Part shown: piece by piece, positions 1 through 10,409 of the stretch
How the letters are laid out: each line of letters begins with the position of its first letter
Position numbering within the stretch: the first letter of the stretch is position 1
NCBI RefSeq assembly: GCF_016860545.1
Contig: NZ_BNEB01000002.1
Location: forward strand, 1,364,001 to 1,428,000
Direction: 5' to 3'
From: Streptomyces asoensis
GTDB taxonomy: Bacteria > Actinomycetota > Actinomycetes > Streptomycetales > Streptomycetaceae
DNA: 64,000 bases
The notes under the pieces: generated by a model
What the model was told of the DNA's origin: nothing
Database searches by the model: none
What the model saw: only the letters and a program-made list of their open reading frames with translations
Position numbers and translations under genes: made by a program

Positions 1-328
1 CGTCCCGCCCCGAGGCGCCTGCCCCACCTGCGGGGTCCCCACCGCCGATCAGGTCGAGGTCGGACCGCGCGGGACCGTCACCACCTTCTGCATCGTCAAC
101 ATCAAGGCCAAGAACCTCGACATCGAGGTGCCCTACGTCTACGCCCACATCGCCCTGGACGGCGCCGGTCTGGCGCTGCACGGCCGGATCGGCGGCATCC
201 CCTACGACCAGGTCCGCATGGGACTGCGCGTCGAACCCGTGTGGACGCAGGACGCCCGCTACCCCGACCACTACCGGCCCACCGGCGAACCAGACGCGGA
301 GTACGACACCTACAAGGAGCTGCTATGA
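1..328 (+). CDS. Zn-ribbon/OB-fold protein (DUF35 family), 5'-truncated
   Basis: The frame is open from base 2 and ends at TGA 326-328; the start lies outside the window. The visible part shows a CPTCG knuckle, half of a zinc ribbon, followed by a beta-rich OB-fold segment ending in HGRIGGIPYDQVRMGLRVE. DUF35 proteins partner thiolase-fold enzymes that act on CoA thioesters, for example ChsH2-DUF35 with Ltp2 in steroid side-chain cleavage. The stop overlaps the ATG of the next gene (ATGA), so the two are translationally coupled, which supports a complex with the two thiolase-like proteins downstream. The family call rests on the motif and the context; the substrate is unknown. Confidence 0.78.
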   Translation, partial: VPPRGACPTCGVPTADQVEVGPRGTVTTFCIVNIKAKNLDIEVPYVYAHIALDGAGLALHGRIGGIPYDQVRMGLRVEPVWTQDARYPDHYRPTGEPDAEYDTYKELL

Positions 329-1370
329 CCCGGGACATCGCGGTGGTGGCCTTCGCGCAGACCGACGTCCTGCGCACCACCGACGAGCTCTCCGAGGTCG
401 AGATGCTGATGCCGGTCCTGCACAGCGTCCTGGACCGGACCGGTCTGAAGACCGCGGACATCGGCTTCACCTGCTCCGGCTCCAGCGACTACCTGGCCGG
501 CCGGGCCTTCTCCTTCACCCTCGCCCTCGACGGCGTCGGCGCCTGGCCCCCCATCTCCGAGTCCCACGTGGAGACCGACGGCGCCTGGGCCCTGTACGAG
601 GCCTGGACCAAGCTGCTCACCGGCGACGCCGACACCGCGCTCGTGTACTCCTACGGCAAGTCCTCCCCGGGCTCCCTGCGCGACGTGCTCACCCGCCAGC
701 TCGACCCCTACTACGTCGCCCCGCTGTGGCCCGACTCCGTCGCCCTCGCCGCCCTCCAGGCGCAGGCCCTGATCGACGCCGGCGCCACCGACGAGAGCGC
801 CCTCGCCGCGATCGGGGCCCGCAGCCGCCAGGACGCCACCGCCAACCCCCACGCCCAGCTGAGCGGCCCGGTCCGCCAGGGGGACTACCTCGTCCGGCCG
901 CTGCGCACCGGCGACTGCCCGCCGATCGGCGACGGCGCCGCCGCGGTGATCCTCGCGGCGGGGCAGCGGGCACGCGAGCTGTGCGAGCGGCCCGCCTGGA
1001 TCCGCGGGATCGACCACCGGATCGAGGCGCACGCGCTCGGCGTGCGCGACCTGACCGACTCGCCGTCCACCCGGCTGGCCGCCGAGAAGGCCGGCGCCTT
1101 CGAACGGCCCGTGGACACCGCGGAGCTGCACGCGCCGTTCAGCGCGCAGGAGGTCGTCCTGCGCAGGGCGCTCGAGCTCGGTGACGACGTCCGCGTCAAC
1201 CCGTCCGGCGGCGCGCTCGCCGCCAACCCGATGATGGCCGCCGGCCTCGTCCGCATCGGCGAGGCCGCCGCCCGCATCCACCGCGGCGCGTCCGACCGCG
1301 CCCTCGCCCACGCCACCTCCGGCCCGTGTCTCCAGCAGAACCTGGTCGCCGTACTCGAAGGGGAACCGCG

Positions 1371-1374
<4 letters not shown>
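325..1374 (+). CDS. Thiolase-fold (SCP-x/Ltp-type) protein without the catalytic Cys
   Basis: 349 residues starting at ATG 325, which overlaps the upstream stop. The fold is that of SCP-x type thiolases (IAVVAFAQTD start, GDGAAAVILA in the middle, NPSGGALAANPMMAAGL near the C-terminus). At the place of the nucleophilic Cys the sequence reads HVETDGAWAL, with Asp85, and the GHP histidine motif reads ANP. A classical thiolase reaction is therefore unlikely; Ltp2-type retro-aldolases are known members that lack these residues and need a DUF35 partner. The ORF can be extended upstream to 241, but that would overlap the DUF35 gene heavily. It forms a coupled operon with its neighbours. Confidence 0.85.
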
Positions 1375-2537
<1,163 letters not shown>

Positions 2538-2620
2538 AAGGTCCGCCTCACGTGCTCTGTCGGCCTTCGTGACCGCTCGCTAGGCTGGCCCGCGGACGAC
2601 GAACCGGGAGGAGCACGGAC

Positions 2621-2863
2621 GTGGCCGAGAGCACCATCCAGCAGCAGCCGCTCGCGGGCTGGGACAAGCCGGAGCTGGACCTCAGCAGCGCCGAGTGGCA
2701 GTCCACCAGCCGGGGACGGGGGGATGTCCAGATCGCCTTCGTCGAGGGATTCATCGCGATGCGCAACAGCGGCCGCCCCCAGAGCCCTTCCCTGATCTTC
2801 ACGCCCGCCGAGTGGGGCGCGTTCGTGTCGGGGGCCCGGGAGGGGGAGTTCGACCTGACCTGA
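2621..2863 (+). CDS. DUF397 domain protein
   Basis: 80 residues from GTG 2621 with the strong site GGGAGGAG at 2606-2613. It matches the actinobacterial DUF397 pattern: W-x-S-x-S in WQSTSRGRGDVQ, an IAMRNSG strand, then LIFTPAEWGAFV. These small proteins are usually encoded beside helix-turn-helix regulators and are thought to be their partners, but here no such regulator is adjacent, so the pairing is missing or lies elsewhere. A -10-like TAGGCT is at 2581-2586. The biochemical role is unknown. Confidence 0.8.
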   Translation: MAESTIQQQPLAGWDKPELDLSSAEWQSTSRGRGDVQIAFVEGFIAMRNSGRPQSPSLIFTPAEWGAFVSGAREGEFDLT

Positions 2864-3430
2864 GACCGGCCCCGGCACCGGCCCCGAAGGCCGGGCGGCC
2901 CGGCAACCGGTCGGTCGGGCGGATCGGGCAGCCGGGCCGTAGAGCGGCCGGGTGACCGGGCAGCCGGGCGGGCGGGTGATCGGCCCGGGAGGTGGAGCAC
3001 CCCGTCCCGTGAGGACGCGCGCACCCGGACGCACCTCGACGCCCCCGGCCGTACCGGACCCGCCCCCGGCCGTACCGGGACCCGCCCCGGGCGAGGCGTC
3101 GGACAGCCTCCGGAAGCGGTCCCGTCCCGGTCGGCCGGACGGCACCGGGTGGACCCCCGGCGTCGGCGCGCGCTCGGCCGCCCCGCGCCGCGCCGTCCGG
3201 CGTGACCGACGGGCCGGCGGGCGCCGCTGCGCCGGCCGCCGGCACCCGGTCCGCGTCGGCCCGCGGGGCCGGGGGTGCGGGGGTCGCGGACGCCGGTGAG
3301 CGGGATCAGGACGTCGTGCGGGAACCGGCACTCGCCGGCCGCGCGGCGGGCTGCCGCGGAGCGCACCCGAACGGCGAACCGCGGCCCTCCCGGAGGTCGC
3401 CGGACGGCTCTGTCCACGTACCATGGCGGC
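2864..3430. other. 567-bp intergenic region rich in GC inverted repeats
   Basis: No convincing coding frame. Open frames on both strands are low-complexity Pro/Arg/Gly translations typical of GC-rich shadows. Between about 2880 and 2990 the DNA is a run of short self-complementary GGCCGG, CCGGTCGG and GGGCAGCCGGGC elements able to form several alternative hairpins, possibly the terminator of the DUF397 gene. The promoter of the gene at 3431 should lie in the last 150 bp, but no clear -35/-10 pair is visible. Confidence 0.5.
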
Positions 3431-3928
3431 ATGTCGTTCCTCCGCCGCCGCAGCGCCACCCCCGCCGGGCCCGACTTCGACGTCCTGGCCATGGATCCGG
3501 GCGACTGGCCCGGCAATCTGGGTGCCGGGCTGCTGCCCGCCCCCGACGGCAGCTGCCAGGGCGTCTTCCTGCGCTACGACCTCTTCGGCGGCCGCGGCCC
3601 CGCGATGATCATCGGCAATCTCCCCGAGGGCTCCCCGGCGCGTGAGGTGGAGGAGGGCGAGGTCCCCTTCGAGGTGGCCCAGCTGCTCCTCGCACTGGAG
3701 AACGACGAGGAGGTGACCGTCGTCGGCACCGAGGACATGCCCGTGATGCAGGGCGACAACCTCCTGATCGTGCGCCGGCTGAGGCTCTCCGAGGGCCGGA
3801 TCTCGTGCGTGCAGTTCGACCGCAGCGACAACGTCCTGGTGACCATCGCCGCCTGGGACCGCCCCATCACCGACGACCTGTACGCCCTGCTGAAGCCGCT
3901 CCCGGCGGAGCTGTTCCAGCAGGGCTGA
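3431..3928 (+). CDS. Conserved hypothetical protein, 165 aa
   Basis: I do not recognise a named family. ATG 3431 is chosen over the upstream in-frame ATG at 3275 because protein-like composition begins here (SFLRRRSATPAGPDFDVLAMDPGDWPGN). The protein is soluble and acidic, with alternating beta-strand and loop character (VFLRYDLFGG, AMIIGNLPEG, EVTVVGTEDMPVMQGDNLLIVRRLRL, SDNVLVTIAAWDRP) and no signal peptide or membrane segment. Codon use matches the surroundings, so it is very likely expressed. It is transcribed convergently with the amidase gene, whose stop is only 8 bp away. Confidence 0.75.
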   Translation: MSFLRRRSATPAGPDFDVLAMDPGDWPGNLGAGLLPAPDGSCQGVFLRYDLFGGRGPAMIIGNLPEGSPAREVEEGEVPFEVAQLLLALENDEEVTVVGTEDMPVMQGDNLLIVRRLRLSEGRISCVQFDRSDNVLVTIAAWDRPITDDLYALLKPLPAELFQQG

Positions 3929-3935
3929 GGCCGGG

Positions 3936-5927
3936 CTACTTCTTCGGCTCCACCAGCTGCACGTCGGCGGCCCGCACGAACGCGACCCGGTGGCCGTACT
4001 GGATCTCGTAGTACAGGTCCTTGCCGGTCACGACCCGGTGCGAGCCGGTCGCGAACGTGACCGCGTAGTAGTACTCGCCCGGCACCTCGTCACCGACCAC
4101 GTACCGCTGCCCCTTCGGCAGCGTGTACGCCAGCGGCGCCACCGTCTGCGCGGGCACGCCCGCCGGGTAGGCGGACGCCTCCGGATAGGCGCGGCCGTAG
4201 ACCGGGACGCTCGCCCGGCCGTCCTTCGGCGTGATCATCCGGCCCGCCCCGGGCACCGCCGTCGGGTGGTCCTTCGGGTTGCGGAACCAGGCCTTCTGTC
4301 CCAGGTACCAGATGGCCGTCCAGTCGCCCCACTGGTCGGCGACCGCGTACTGCTGGCCGGTGGACACCCGTGAGGAGTGGTCGTTCACGTCCTTGGTCGG
4401 GGCCGAGCCCTGCCCGATGTCCGTGATCAGCGCCGACCTCTCGTCGTGGTCGGAGTACAGCCGCACCGCGCTCGACCCGTGCGCCGCGCACGGCTCGCCC
4501 GGCGTCACGCAGCCGGTGAACACCGGCCTGTTCGCCTCGTAGTCCGGCCGGACGGTCACCAGACCGCCGCCGGTCCTGCGGGCCGTCGCGACCAGGGGCC
4601 GGTCCAGCAGCTCGAAGTAGTGGCGCCAGTCCCAGTACGGGCCCGGGTCGGTGTGCATCCCCGGGACCGAGGCGGTGGTGGGCCCCGGCACGGTGTCGTG
4701 GCCCAGGATGTGCTGCCGGTCCAGCGGGATGCCGTACCGCGAGGCCAGGTACTTCACCAGACGCGCCGACGACCGGTACATGGCCTCCGTGTACCAGGCG
4801 TCCGGCTGGGCCAGGAAGCCCTCGTGCTCCAGACCGATCGACTTGGCGTTGACGTACCAGTTGCCCGCGTGCCAGGCCACGTCCTTGGCCTTCACGTGCT
4901 GGGCCACATGGCCGTCGGTGGAGCGCAGGGAGTAGTTCCAGGACACGTAGGTGGGGTCCTGGACCATGTCGATCACCCCCTCCCAGCCGCCCTCGGTGTC
5001 GTGCACGACGATGTACTTGATGCTGGTCGAGACGGGCCGGTCACCGAGGTCGTGGTTGCCGTAGTCGTCGTCGCCGAACTGCGCGTACGGCGCCGGGATC
5101 CACTCGCAGGACACCGTGGCCGGGCACTCGGTACCCGCCCTGGAGGCCGTGCGCAGTCCCGTCCCGCGCAGCTGGGCCTTCCGCGGCACCAGACCGGGAC
5201 GGGCGGCCAGCGTCACCGGTTCGCCGGTGTCGGTGGTGCGCTCCTGACCGGTGCGCAGCACGGTGAAGACGTCGTCGGCGTAGGCGGCGGCCGTCGCGCT
5301 GTCGTCGGCGCCGGAGAACCGCGCCACCGCGCCGTACCAGAGCGCGGGGTCGGCGCTCAGCGGCTCGCCCAGCTGCCGCTGAGCCGCGGCGAGGAGCGCC
5401 GCGCCGCCGGCGATGTTCGCGGCCGGGTCCGCGCGCAGTTCCGCCGTGCTCAGGCCGGTCAGCCGAGCCGCCCTGGGCAGGGTCTTCAGCCGGTCCGGGA
5501 GCTGTCGGTCCGACGGCGGTTCCGCGTGCCGGACGCGGGCCCGGCGGCCGGAGTCGCCCCGGGCGTCCTCCGTGCCCTCACCGTGCCGCGTGCCCTCGGC
5601 CAGCGCCGTGCGGGCGTCCGTGAGGTGCATCGGGCCGTAGCCGCCGGTCACGCTCGGGGCTCCGGCGTGCGCGTCCCAGCGGGACTGGAGGTAGGAGACG
5701 CCCAGCAGCAGACTCTGCGGCACGTGGTACTCGGCGGCCGCGGCGGCGAAGGCCCGCTGGAGACTCTTCGCGGAGGTGCTCCCGACGGCCGGGGCGGGCG
5801 CGGGCGCCGCGGCATCGGCCGGGGACGCCGCGGCGAGCAGCGGGAGCAGCAGAGCCGCCGACGCCATGGCGCCTGCGGCTCTGCGGGAACGTCCCACGGG
5901 TCCTGGGTGAGTGACGGGTTGTCGCAA
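3936..5927 (-). CDS. Secreted N-acetylmuramoyl-L-alanine amidase (Amidase_2)
   Basis: The start is set at TTG 5927 because AGGAGG (5933-5938) sits 5 nt upstream and the signal peptide then begins normally (basic VGRSRRAAG, hydrophobic AMASAALLLPLLAAA, cleavage near PADAAA). An ATG at 5972 would only add a pre-sequence. The N-terminal third has an SLT/lysozyme-like look (LLLGVSYLQSRWDAHAG, YGPMHLTDA). The central Amidase_2/PGRP domain carries the zinc and catalytic motifs VVHDTEGG, IGLEHEGF and ILGHDTVPG with a late H-TDPGPYWDW. The C-terminal about 200 residues look like two SH3-like repeats that could bind the wall. It cleaves the MurNAc-L-Ala bond in peptidoglycan outside the cell. About 663 residues. 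Confidence 0.88.
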   Translation of the reverse strand: MRQPVTHPGPVGRSRRAAGAMASAALLLPLLAAASPADAAAPAPAPAVGSTSAKSLQRAFAAAAAEYHVPQSLLLGVSYLQSRWDAHAGAPSVTGGYGPMHLTDARTALAEGTRHGEGTEDARGDSGRRARVRHAEPPSDRQLPDRLKTLPRAARLTGLSTAELRADPAANIAGGAALLAAAQRQLGEPLSADPALWYGAVARFSGADDSATAAAYADDVFTVLRTGQERTTDTGEPVTLAARPGLVPRKAQLRGTGLRTASRAGTECPATVSCEWIPAPYAQFGDDDYGNHDLGDRPVSTSIKYIVVHDTEGGWEGVIDMVQDPTYVSWNYSLRSTDGHVAQHVKAKDVAWHAGNWYVNAKSIGLEHEGFLAQPDAWYTEAMYRSSARLVKYLASRYGIPLDRQHILGHDTVPGPTTASVPGMHTDPGPYWDWRHYFELLDRPLVATARRTGGGLVTVRPDYEANRPVFTGCVTPGEPCAAHGSSAVRLYSDHDERSALITDIGQGSAPTKDVNDHSSRVSTGQQYAVADQWGDWTAIWYLGQKAWFRNPKDHPTAVPGAGRMITPKDGRASVPVYGRAYPEASAYPAGVPAQTVAPLAYTLPKGQRYVVGDEVPGEYYYAVTFATGSHRVVTGKDLYYEIQYGHRVAFVRAADVQLVEPKK

Positions 5928-6109
5928 TGCGGCCTCCTGTGACGGACGGGCGTGGAGTGCGGGGCCGGGCATGAATCACCTCATACCCGGTTGCCGACGG
6001 TCCGTCAATCATGCGCACACACAGGAGATTTCCCTTGTCAAGACACCGCTGACCCACCCGTGGGGCCGACCGCGCGCCCCGTTCAGGCGCACCGCCGGCC
6101 CGTGTCCCG

Positions 6110-7249
6110 TCAGCGGGTGCCGACCGCCGCCCGTACGGCCCGGCGGGCCAGCTGGCAGTCGTCGTGCAGCCGGCGCAGCAGCAGTCGCTGCTCCTCACCG
6201 GACGGCACGCCACCGGGGTGGGCGGCGCCGGGGGAGCCGGGGACGGCCTCGTGCATCGAACGCTGGACGGCCGTCTCGTAGGTACGGATCTCGCGGGTCA
6301 GGACCAGCATGAGGTTCACCAGGAAGGCGTCCCGTGAGGCCGGGCCCGCCGACTGGGCGATCTGGCTGATCTGACGGCGGGCCACCGGTGCGTCGCCCAG
6401 CGCCGACCACAGCGTCGCCAGGTCGTAGCCCGGCAGGTACCAGCCCGCGTGCTCCCAGTCCACCAGCACTGGACCGGCCGGTGAGAGGAGGATGTTCGAC
6501 AGGAGGGCGTCGCCGTGGCAGAACTGGCCCATGCCCTGCCGGCCCGCGCCGGCCGCGATGCCGTGCAGGAGCTTCTGGAGATCACCCAGATCGCGGTCGG
6601 TGAGCAGCCCCAGCTCGTGGTAGCGGGAGATACGGGCGGCGTAGTCGAGCGGCGCGTCGAACGTGCCCGCCGGGGGCCGCCAGGCGTTGAGCCGGCAGAT
6701 CGCGCCGAGGGCCGCGCGCACGTCGGCCCGGGGAGGCGCCTCGGTGGGATGCCGCTGGAGTGCCGCCACCCGGCCGGGCATCCGCTCGATGACCAGGGTG
6801 CAGTTGTCCGGGTCCGCCGCGATCAGTCTCGGCGCCCGCACGGGGGGGCGGTGCCGGACGAACGTGCGGTACGCCGCTATTTCGTGCCGGACCCGCTCCG
6901 CCCACGCGGGGGAGTGGTCGAGTAAACACTTGGCGACCGCCGTACTGCGTCCCGTCGTGCCGACCAGGAGCACCGAGCGTCCGCTGCGGCGCAGCACCTG
7001 CACCGGGGCGAACTCCGGGCAGATCCGGTGCACCGACGCGATCGCCGTGCGCAGCTGGGCGCCCTGCGGGCCGGACAGGTCGAGCCTTCCGCTGAGCGGC
7101 TGGGCGCCGAAGCCCGCCGGGCGCCGGACCGGGCCCGCGCCGAGCGGGGGAGCCGCCGACCGCGCGGGGTCGAGATAGGGGCCGCCGCCGCCCGGGCGGG
7201 TGTGCAGCGACCGGGGCGGTGCGGACACGGAGGACGATGCTGCGTACAT
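6110..7249 (-). CDS. Aminoglycoside phosphotransferase (APH) family kinase-like protein
   Basis: About 379 residues from ATG 7249; the open frame extends to 7387 but the extra part is not protein-like. The kinase signature is clear in the C-terminal half: catalytic loop [13 protein letters not shown] (H-G-D-x5-N) and metal-binding [20 protein letters not shown]. The first 70 residues are a Pro/Gly-rich extension. Such proteins phosphorylate small hydroxylated substrates such as aminoglycosides, choline or homoserine; the substrate here cannot be read from sequence, and resistance is not implied. It is divergent from the NsdA-like regulator at 7482, sharing a 232-bp control region. Confidence 0.85.
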   Translation of the reverse strand: MYAASSSVSAPPRSLHTRPGGGGPYLDPARSAAPPLGAGPVRRPAGFGAQPLSGRLDLSGPQGAQLRTAIASVHRICPEFAPVQVLRRSGRSVLLVGTTGRSTAVAKCLLDHSPAWAERVRHEIAAYRTFVRHRPPVRAPRLIAADPDNCTLVIERMPGRVAALQRHPTEAPPRADVRAALGAICRLNAWRPPAGTFDAPLDYAARISRYHELGLLTDRDLGDLQKLLHGIAAGAGRQGMGQFCHGDALLSNILLSPAGPVLVDWEHAGWYLPGYDLATLWSALGDAPVARRQISQIAQSAGPASRDAFLVNLMLVLTREIRTYETAVQRSMHEAVPGSPGAAHPGGVPSGEEQRLLLRRLHDDCQLARRAVRAAVGTR

Positions 7250-7481
7250 GGGAGAAACAGATCCCTTCGTGTGCCGGACGTCAGAACGCTGCCCCGACCG
7301 GCCCTTTCGGTCACATCCTGGGGAATGTCCCTCGGCGACCGGGTCGGGGTGGCGCTTTCCTACCTGACACCCGTGGCCCAGTGGCACACCATCTGGCGAA
7401 CCCTGGCGAACCCTGGCGAATAGTCGCCCGGCAACTTTCCCGGGGCTACTGTCAACTCAGCCGAGAACCTGGGGGCTTGAC
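7250..7481. promoter_or_regulatory. Divergent control region, APH-like kinase / NsdA-like regulator
   Basis: The 232-bp region must hold both promoters. It contains a direct repeat GGCGAACCCT at about 7395-7416 (GGCGAACCCTGGCGAACCCTGGCGAATAG, a 10-bp unit in 2.5 copies) just upstream of the regulator gene, and a TGCCGGACGTCAGAACGCTGCC stretch behind the kinase. The repeats are candidate operator half-sites; no regulator can be assigned. Confidence 0.4.
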
Positions 7482-8993
7482 GTGAGCGGACAACCCAACA
7501 CCCGTCTCTCGGACCTGTTCGGCCTGGCCGGCTGGTCCAAGGGTGAACTCGCGAGGCTGGTCAACCGGCAGGCGGCGGCCATGGGCCACCCCCAGCTGTC
7601 GACCGACACCTCCCGGGTGCGGCGGTGGATCGACACGGGAGAGATCCCGCGCGATCCGGTGCCGCGGGTGCTGGCTGCCCTGTTCACCGAGCGTCTCGGC
7701 CGTGTCGTGACCATGGAGGACCTCGGTCTGGTACGGCACGGGCGTACAGGGAAACGGTCCGGCGCCGGGAGTGCGGAACATCCCGACGGCGTGCCGTGGG
7801 CGCCCGAACGGACTGCTGCGGTCCTCACCGAATTCACGGGAATGGACCTCATGCTCAACCGACGCGGCTTGGTGGGCGCGGGTGCCGCGCTCGCAGCGGG
7901 ATCAGCTCTCAGCAGTGCCATGTACGAGTGGCTGCACACCGACCCCACCCTCACCTCCGACGCTCCTGTCATCGATCACCCCCTCCTCCACCACGCCGAT
8001 CCCGCCGGGTTCGACCGTTACGAGGCCGCCCCCATCGGAAGGGAGGAGGTGGACGAACTGGAGCGCTCGGTGGAGGTGTTCCGGGCCTGGGACGCGGCGC
8101 GCGGCGGCGGGCTGCAACGCAAGGCGGTGGTGGGGCAGCTCAACGAGGTGGGCGGCATCCTCGCCTACCACCACCCGGCCCATCTCCAGCGGCGTCTGTG
8201 GGGCGTCGCGGCGAACCTCGCCGTCCTCGCGGGCTGGATGTCGCACGACGTGGGCCTGGAGCCCACCGCCCAGAAGTACTTCGTCATCGCCGCCCATGCC
8301 GCCCGGGAGGGCGGGGACCGCCCGCGGGCGGGCGAGGCGCTCTCCCGGGCGGCGCGCCAGATGGTGCACCTCGGCCGGCCCGACGAGGCCCTCGACCTGA
8401 TGAACCTCGCCCACTCCGGTTCCGGTGACGGCGTCATGCCGCGCACCCGGGCGATGTTCCACACCGTCGAGGCCTGGGCGCAGGCGTCGATGGGCAAGGG
8501 GCAGGCCATGCGCCGCACCCTCGGCCGGGCGGAGGACCTCTTCGTCTCGGACAAGGACGACGTCGCGCCGCCGTCCTGGATGCAGACCTTCAAGGACGAG
8601 GACCTGTACGGCATGCAGGCGCTCGCCTACCGCACGCTTGCCGAGTTCGAACCGCAGGCGGCCACGCACGCCCAGTACTACGCGGAGAAGGCGCTGGCGC
8701 TGCGGGTCGACGGACGCGAGCGGTCGAAGATCTTCGACCATCTGTCCATGGCGTCCGCGTGCTTCATCGCCGACGACCCCGAACAGGCGGACCGGTTCGC
8801 CCGGTTGGCGCTGATGTCGATGGGGTCGAACTCCTCCCGGCGTACCTGGGACCGGCTGAGCCAGATGTACCGGCTCACCGCGCAGTACGCCGACTACCCG
8901 AGGATCAGCGAGCTGCGCGAGGAGATCAGGCACGCGCTCCCGAGGCAGAAGGGCGGGAGGGGAGGCGACGGCGGCGAAGGGGCGCGGGTGTGA
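7482..8993 (+). CDS. NsdA/ORF1590-type DNA-binding TPR regulator
   Basis: 503 residues from GTG 7482. The N-terminus (about 5-85) is a helix-turn-helix-like region (LSDLFGLAGWSKGELARLVNRQ, then RVRRWIDTGEIPRDPVPRVL). A Gly/Ala hydrophobic linker LMLNRRGLVGAGAALAAGSALSSAMYEWLH follows at about 126-155, and the C-terminal 300 residues are helical TPR-like repeats (AAHAAREGGDRPRAGEALSRAAR, GRPDEALDLMNLAHSG). This layout is that of the Streptomyces family including NsdA (negative regulator of sporulation and antibiotics) and S. griseus ORF1590. Several paralogs exist per genome, so it is not necessarily NsdA itself. A developmental regulatory role is inferred. Confidence 0.82.
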   Translation: MSGQPNTRLSDLFGLAGWSKGELARLVNRQAAAMGHPQLSTDTSRVRRWIDTGEIPRDPVPRVLAALFTERLGRVVTMEDLGLVRHGRTGKRSGAGSAEHPDGVPWAPERTAAVLTEFTGMDLMLNRRGLVGAGAALAAGSALSSAMYEWLHTDPTLTSDAPVIDHPLLHHADPAGFDRYEAAPIGREEVDELERSVEVFRAWDAARGGGLQRKAVVGQLNEVGGILAYHHPAHLQRRLWGVAANLAVLAGWMSHDVGLEPTAQKYFVIAAHAAREGGDRPRAGEALSRAARQMVHLGRPDEALDLMNLAHSGSGDGVMPRTRAMFHTVEAWAQASMGKGQAMRRTLGRAEDLFVSDKDDVAPPSWMQTFKDEDLYGMQALAYRTLAEFEPQAATHAQYYAEKALALRVDGRERSKIFDHLSMASACFIADDPEQADRFARLALMSMGSNSSRRTWDRLSQMYRLTAQYADYPRISELREEIRHALPRQKGGRGGDGGEGARV

Positions 8994-9011
8994 GCACTCC
9001 GGCGGCGGGCG

Positions 9012-10409
9012 TCACCCGGTGATCCGGGCCACCAGTACACAGGCGTCGGCGACGCGTTCGCCCCCTCCGCACTCCTCCACGACCGTCCGCACGCAGTCCT
9101 GTGCGGTGCGCGCCAAGTCCAGCCGGGGGGCCAGGCCGAGGAGGCGGTCGGTGGGTGCCAGCGCGTCGGTGTGCAGCAGGAGCAGGTCGCCCTCGCCGAG
9201 TGTCTCCTCGGCCTGCCCGTACGCGGCGCGGGCGGTGGCGCCGAGCAGCACGCCCTGCGGGGCGTCCAGCCGGCGTCCCGTCCCGTCGCGGAAGAGCAGC
9301 GGGGCGGGATGTCCGGCCCGTGCCCAGGTCAGGGTACGGGTCTGCGGTCGGTAGCGGCAGCAGACCGCGCTGCCCAGGGCCGGCTGGACGGTGGCGTCCA
9401 GCAACTGGTTCAGCAGCTCCATCAGCCGGTCCGGCCCGGTGCCCGTCATGGCCATCCCGCGCAGGGCGCCCAGCATCATCGCCGTGTGGGAGGCGACGGT
9501 GGGTCCGTGTCCGGTGAGGTCGCCGACGCTCAGCACCGTCTGCCCGTCGGGGAGTTCGAGCGCGTCGTACCAGGCGCCGCCGATCTGGGAGGTCGTAGCG
9601 GCGGGCAGGTAGTGGGCGGCCAGATCGAGGCGGCGGGGTCCCTCGTGGGGCAGGCGCAGCGAACCGCGCCACGGCGGCAGCACCGCCTCCTGCAACTCGA
9701 CGGCCAGCCGGTGCTCGGTCCGGGCCCGGTGCCGCTGGCTCTCCAGCCGGTCGCGGGTGACGTGCACCGCGTGCTCGCTGCGGCGGAGCGCGCTCACGTC
9801 GCGCAGGACCGCCCACATGGAGGCGGTGCCGCCGTCGGAGTCCAGGACGGGCTCGCCCATCATGTGCACGGTGCGGTTCTCGCCGTCCGGGCGCGCGACG
9901 CGGAACTCGCCGTCGATGGGCCGGGCGTCGATCAGGCAGTCGGTGACCATCGCCGTCAGTCTCGGCCGGTCCTCGTCGAGGACGAGCGAGGGCAGTTCGT
10001 CGAGGGTGAGCGGTGCGGCGGCGGGGTCGCGGCCGAGGATCTCGTAGAGCTCCTCGGACCACACGGCCTCGTCGGTCAGCAGGTTCCACTCGGCGCTGCC
10101 GACCCGGCTGAGCAGCCCCTCGCGCCGGGAGGCCGTCGGTGCGGCGGGCGTGGGCGGGGAGTCGGGGACGGGCGGCGGTCCGTCCCGCAGCTGGGCCAGG
10201 TGCGCGTCGAGGTCGTCGAGTTGATGCAGCGCCAGATCGCACAGCGCTCGCTGCCAGCGGCCCCGCGGGTCGGCCGTGTCGCCGCGGGCCTCCTGCCGTA
10301 CGGCGTCCATCTCGCCCTTGAGCCGCCGTGTCTGCGTGATCAGCGCGTCGACCGAGCCGCGCGCCGGCGGCTGGGCGGCGGAGTGATCCGCGAAGACATG
10401 GGGCGGCAT
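9012..10409 (-). CDS. PAS-domain SpoIIE/PP2C-type protein phosphatase, weakened metal site
   Basis: 465 residues from ATG 10409 with GGAG 6 nt upstream; an upstream start at 10451 adds 14 residues. After an N-terminal coiled helix region (LITQTRRLKGEMDAVRQEAR), a PAS domain spans about 95-215 (WSEELYEILGRDPAAAPLTLDEL, WAVLRDVSALRRSE). The C-terminal PP2C/SpoIIE domain (about 240-465) shows ELQEAVLPP, SVGDLTGHGPTVASH and LLLLHTDAL. Proteins of this type dephosphorylate anti-sigma-factor antagonists. Here the first metal-binding Asp, normally in GGDWYDA, is Ala279 (GGAWYDA) and the last motif reads ADACVLVAR, so activity may be reduced or lost. Confidence 0.85.
   Translation of the reverse strand: MPPHVFADHSAAQPPARGSVDALITQTRRLKGEMDAVRQEARGDTADPRGRWQRALCDLALHQLDDLDAHLAQLRDGPPPVPDSPPTPAAPTASRREGLLSRVGSAEWNLLTDEAVWSEELYEILGRDPAAAPLTLDELPSLVLDEDRPRLTAMVTDCLIDARPIDGEFRVARPDGENRTVHMMGEPVLDSDGGTASMWAVLRDVSALRRSEHAVHVTRDRLESQRHRARTEHRLAVELQEAVLPPWRGSLRLPHEGPRRLDLAAHYLPAATTSQIGGAWYDALELPDGQTVLSVGDLTGHGPTVASHTAMMLGALRGMAMTGTGPDRLMELLNQLLDATVQPALGSAVCCRYRPQTRTLTWARAGHPAPLLFRDGTGRRLDAPQGVLLGATARAAYGQAEETLGEGDLLLLHTDALAPTDRLLGLAPRLDLARTAQDCVRTVVEECGGGERVADACVLVARITG

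Noticed and set aside
5925..5972. ATG 5972 as amidase start
   Set aside because: TTG 5927 has a perfectly spaced AGGAGG and gives a normal signal peptide.
7482..8993. Naming the TPR regulator nsdA
   Set aside because: Several paralogs with this layout exist in Streptomyces and the neighbours do not prove orthology.
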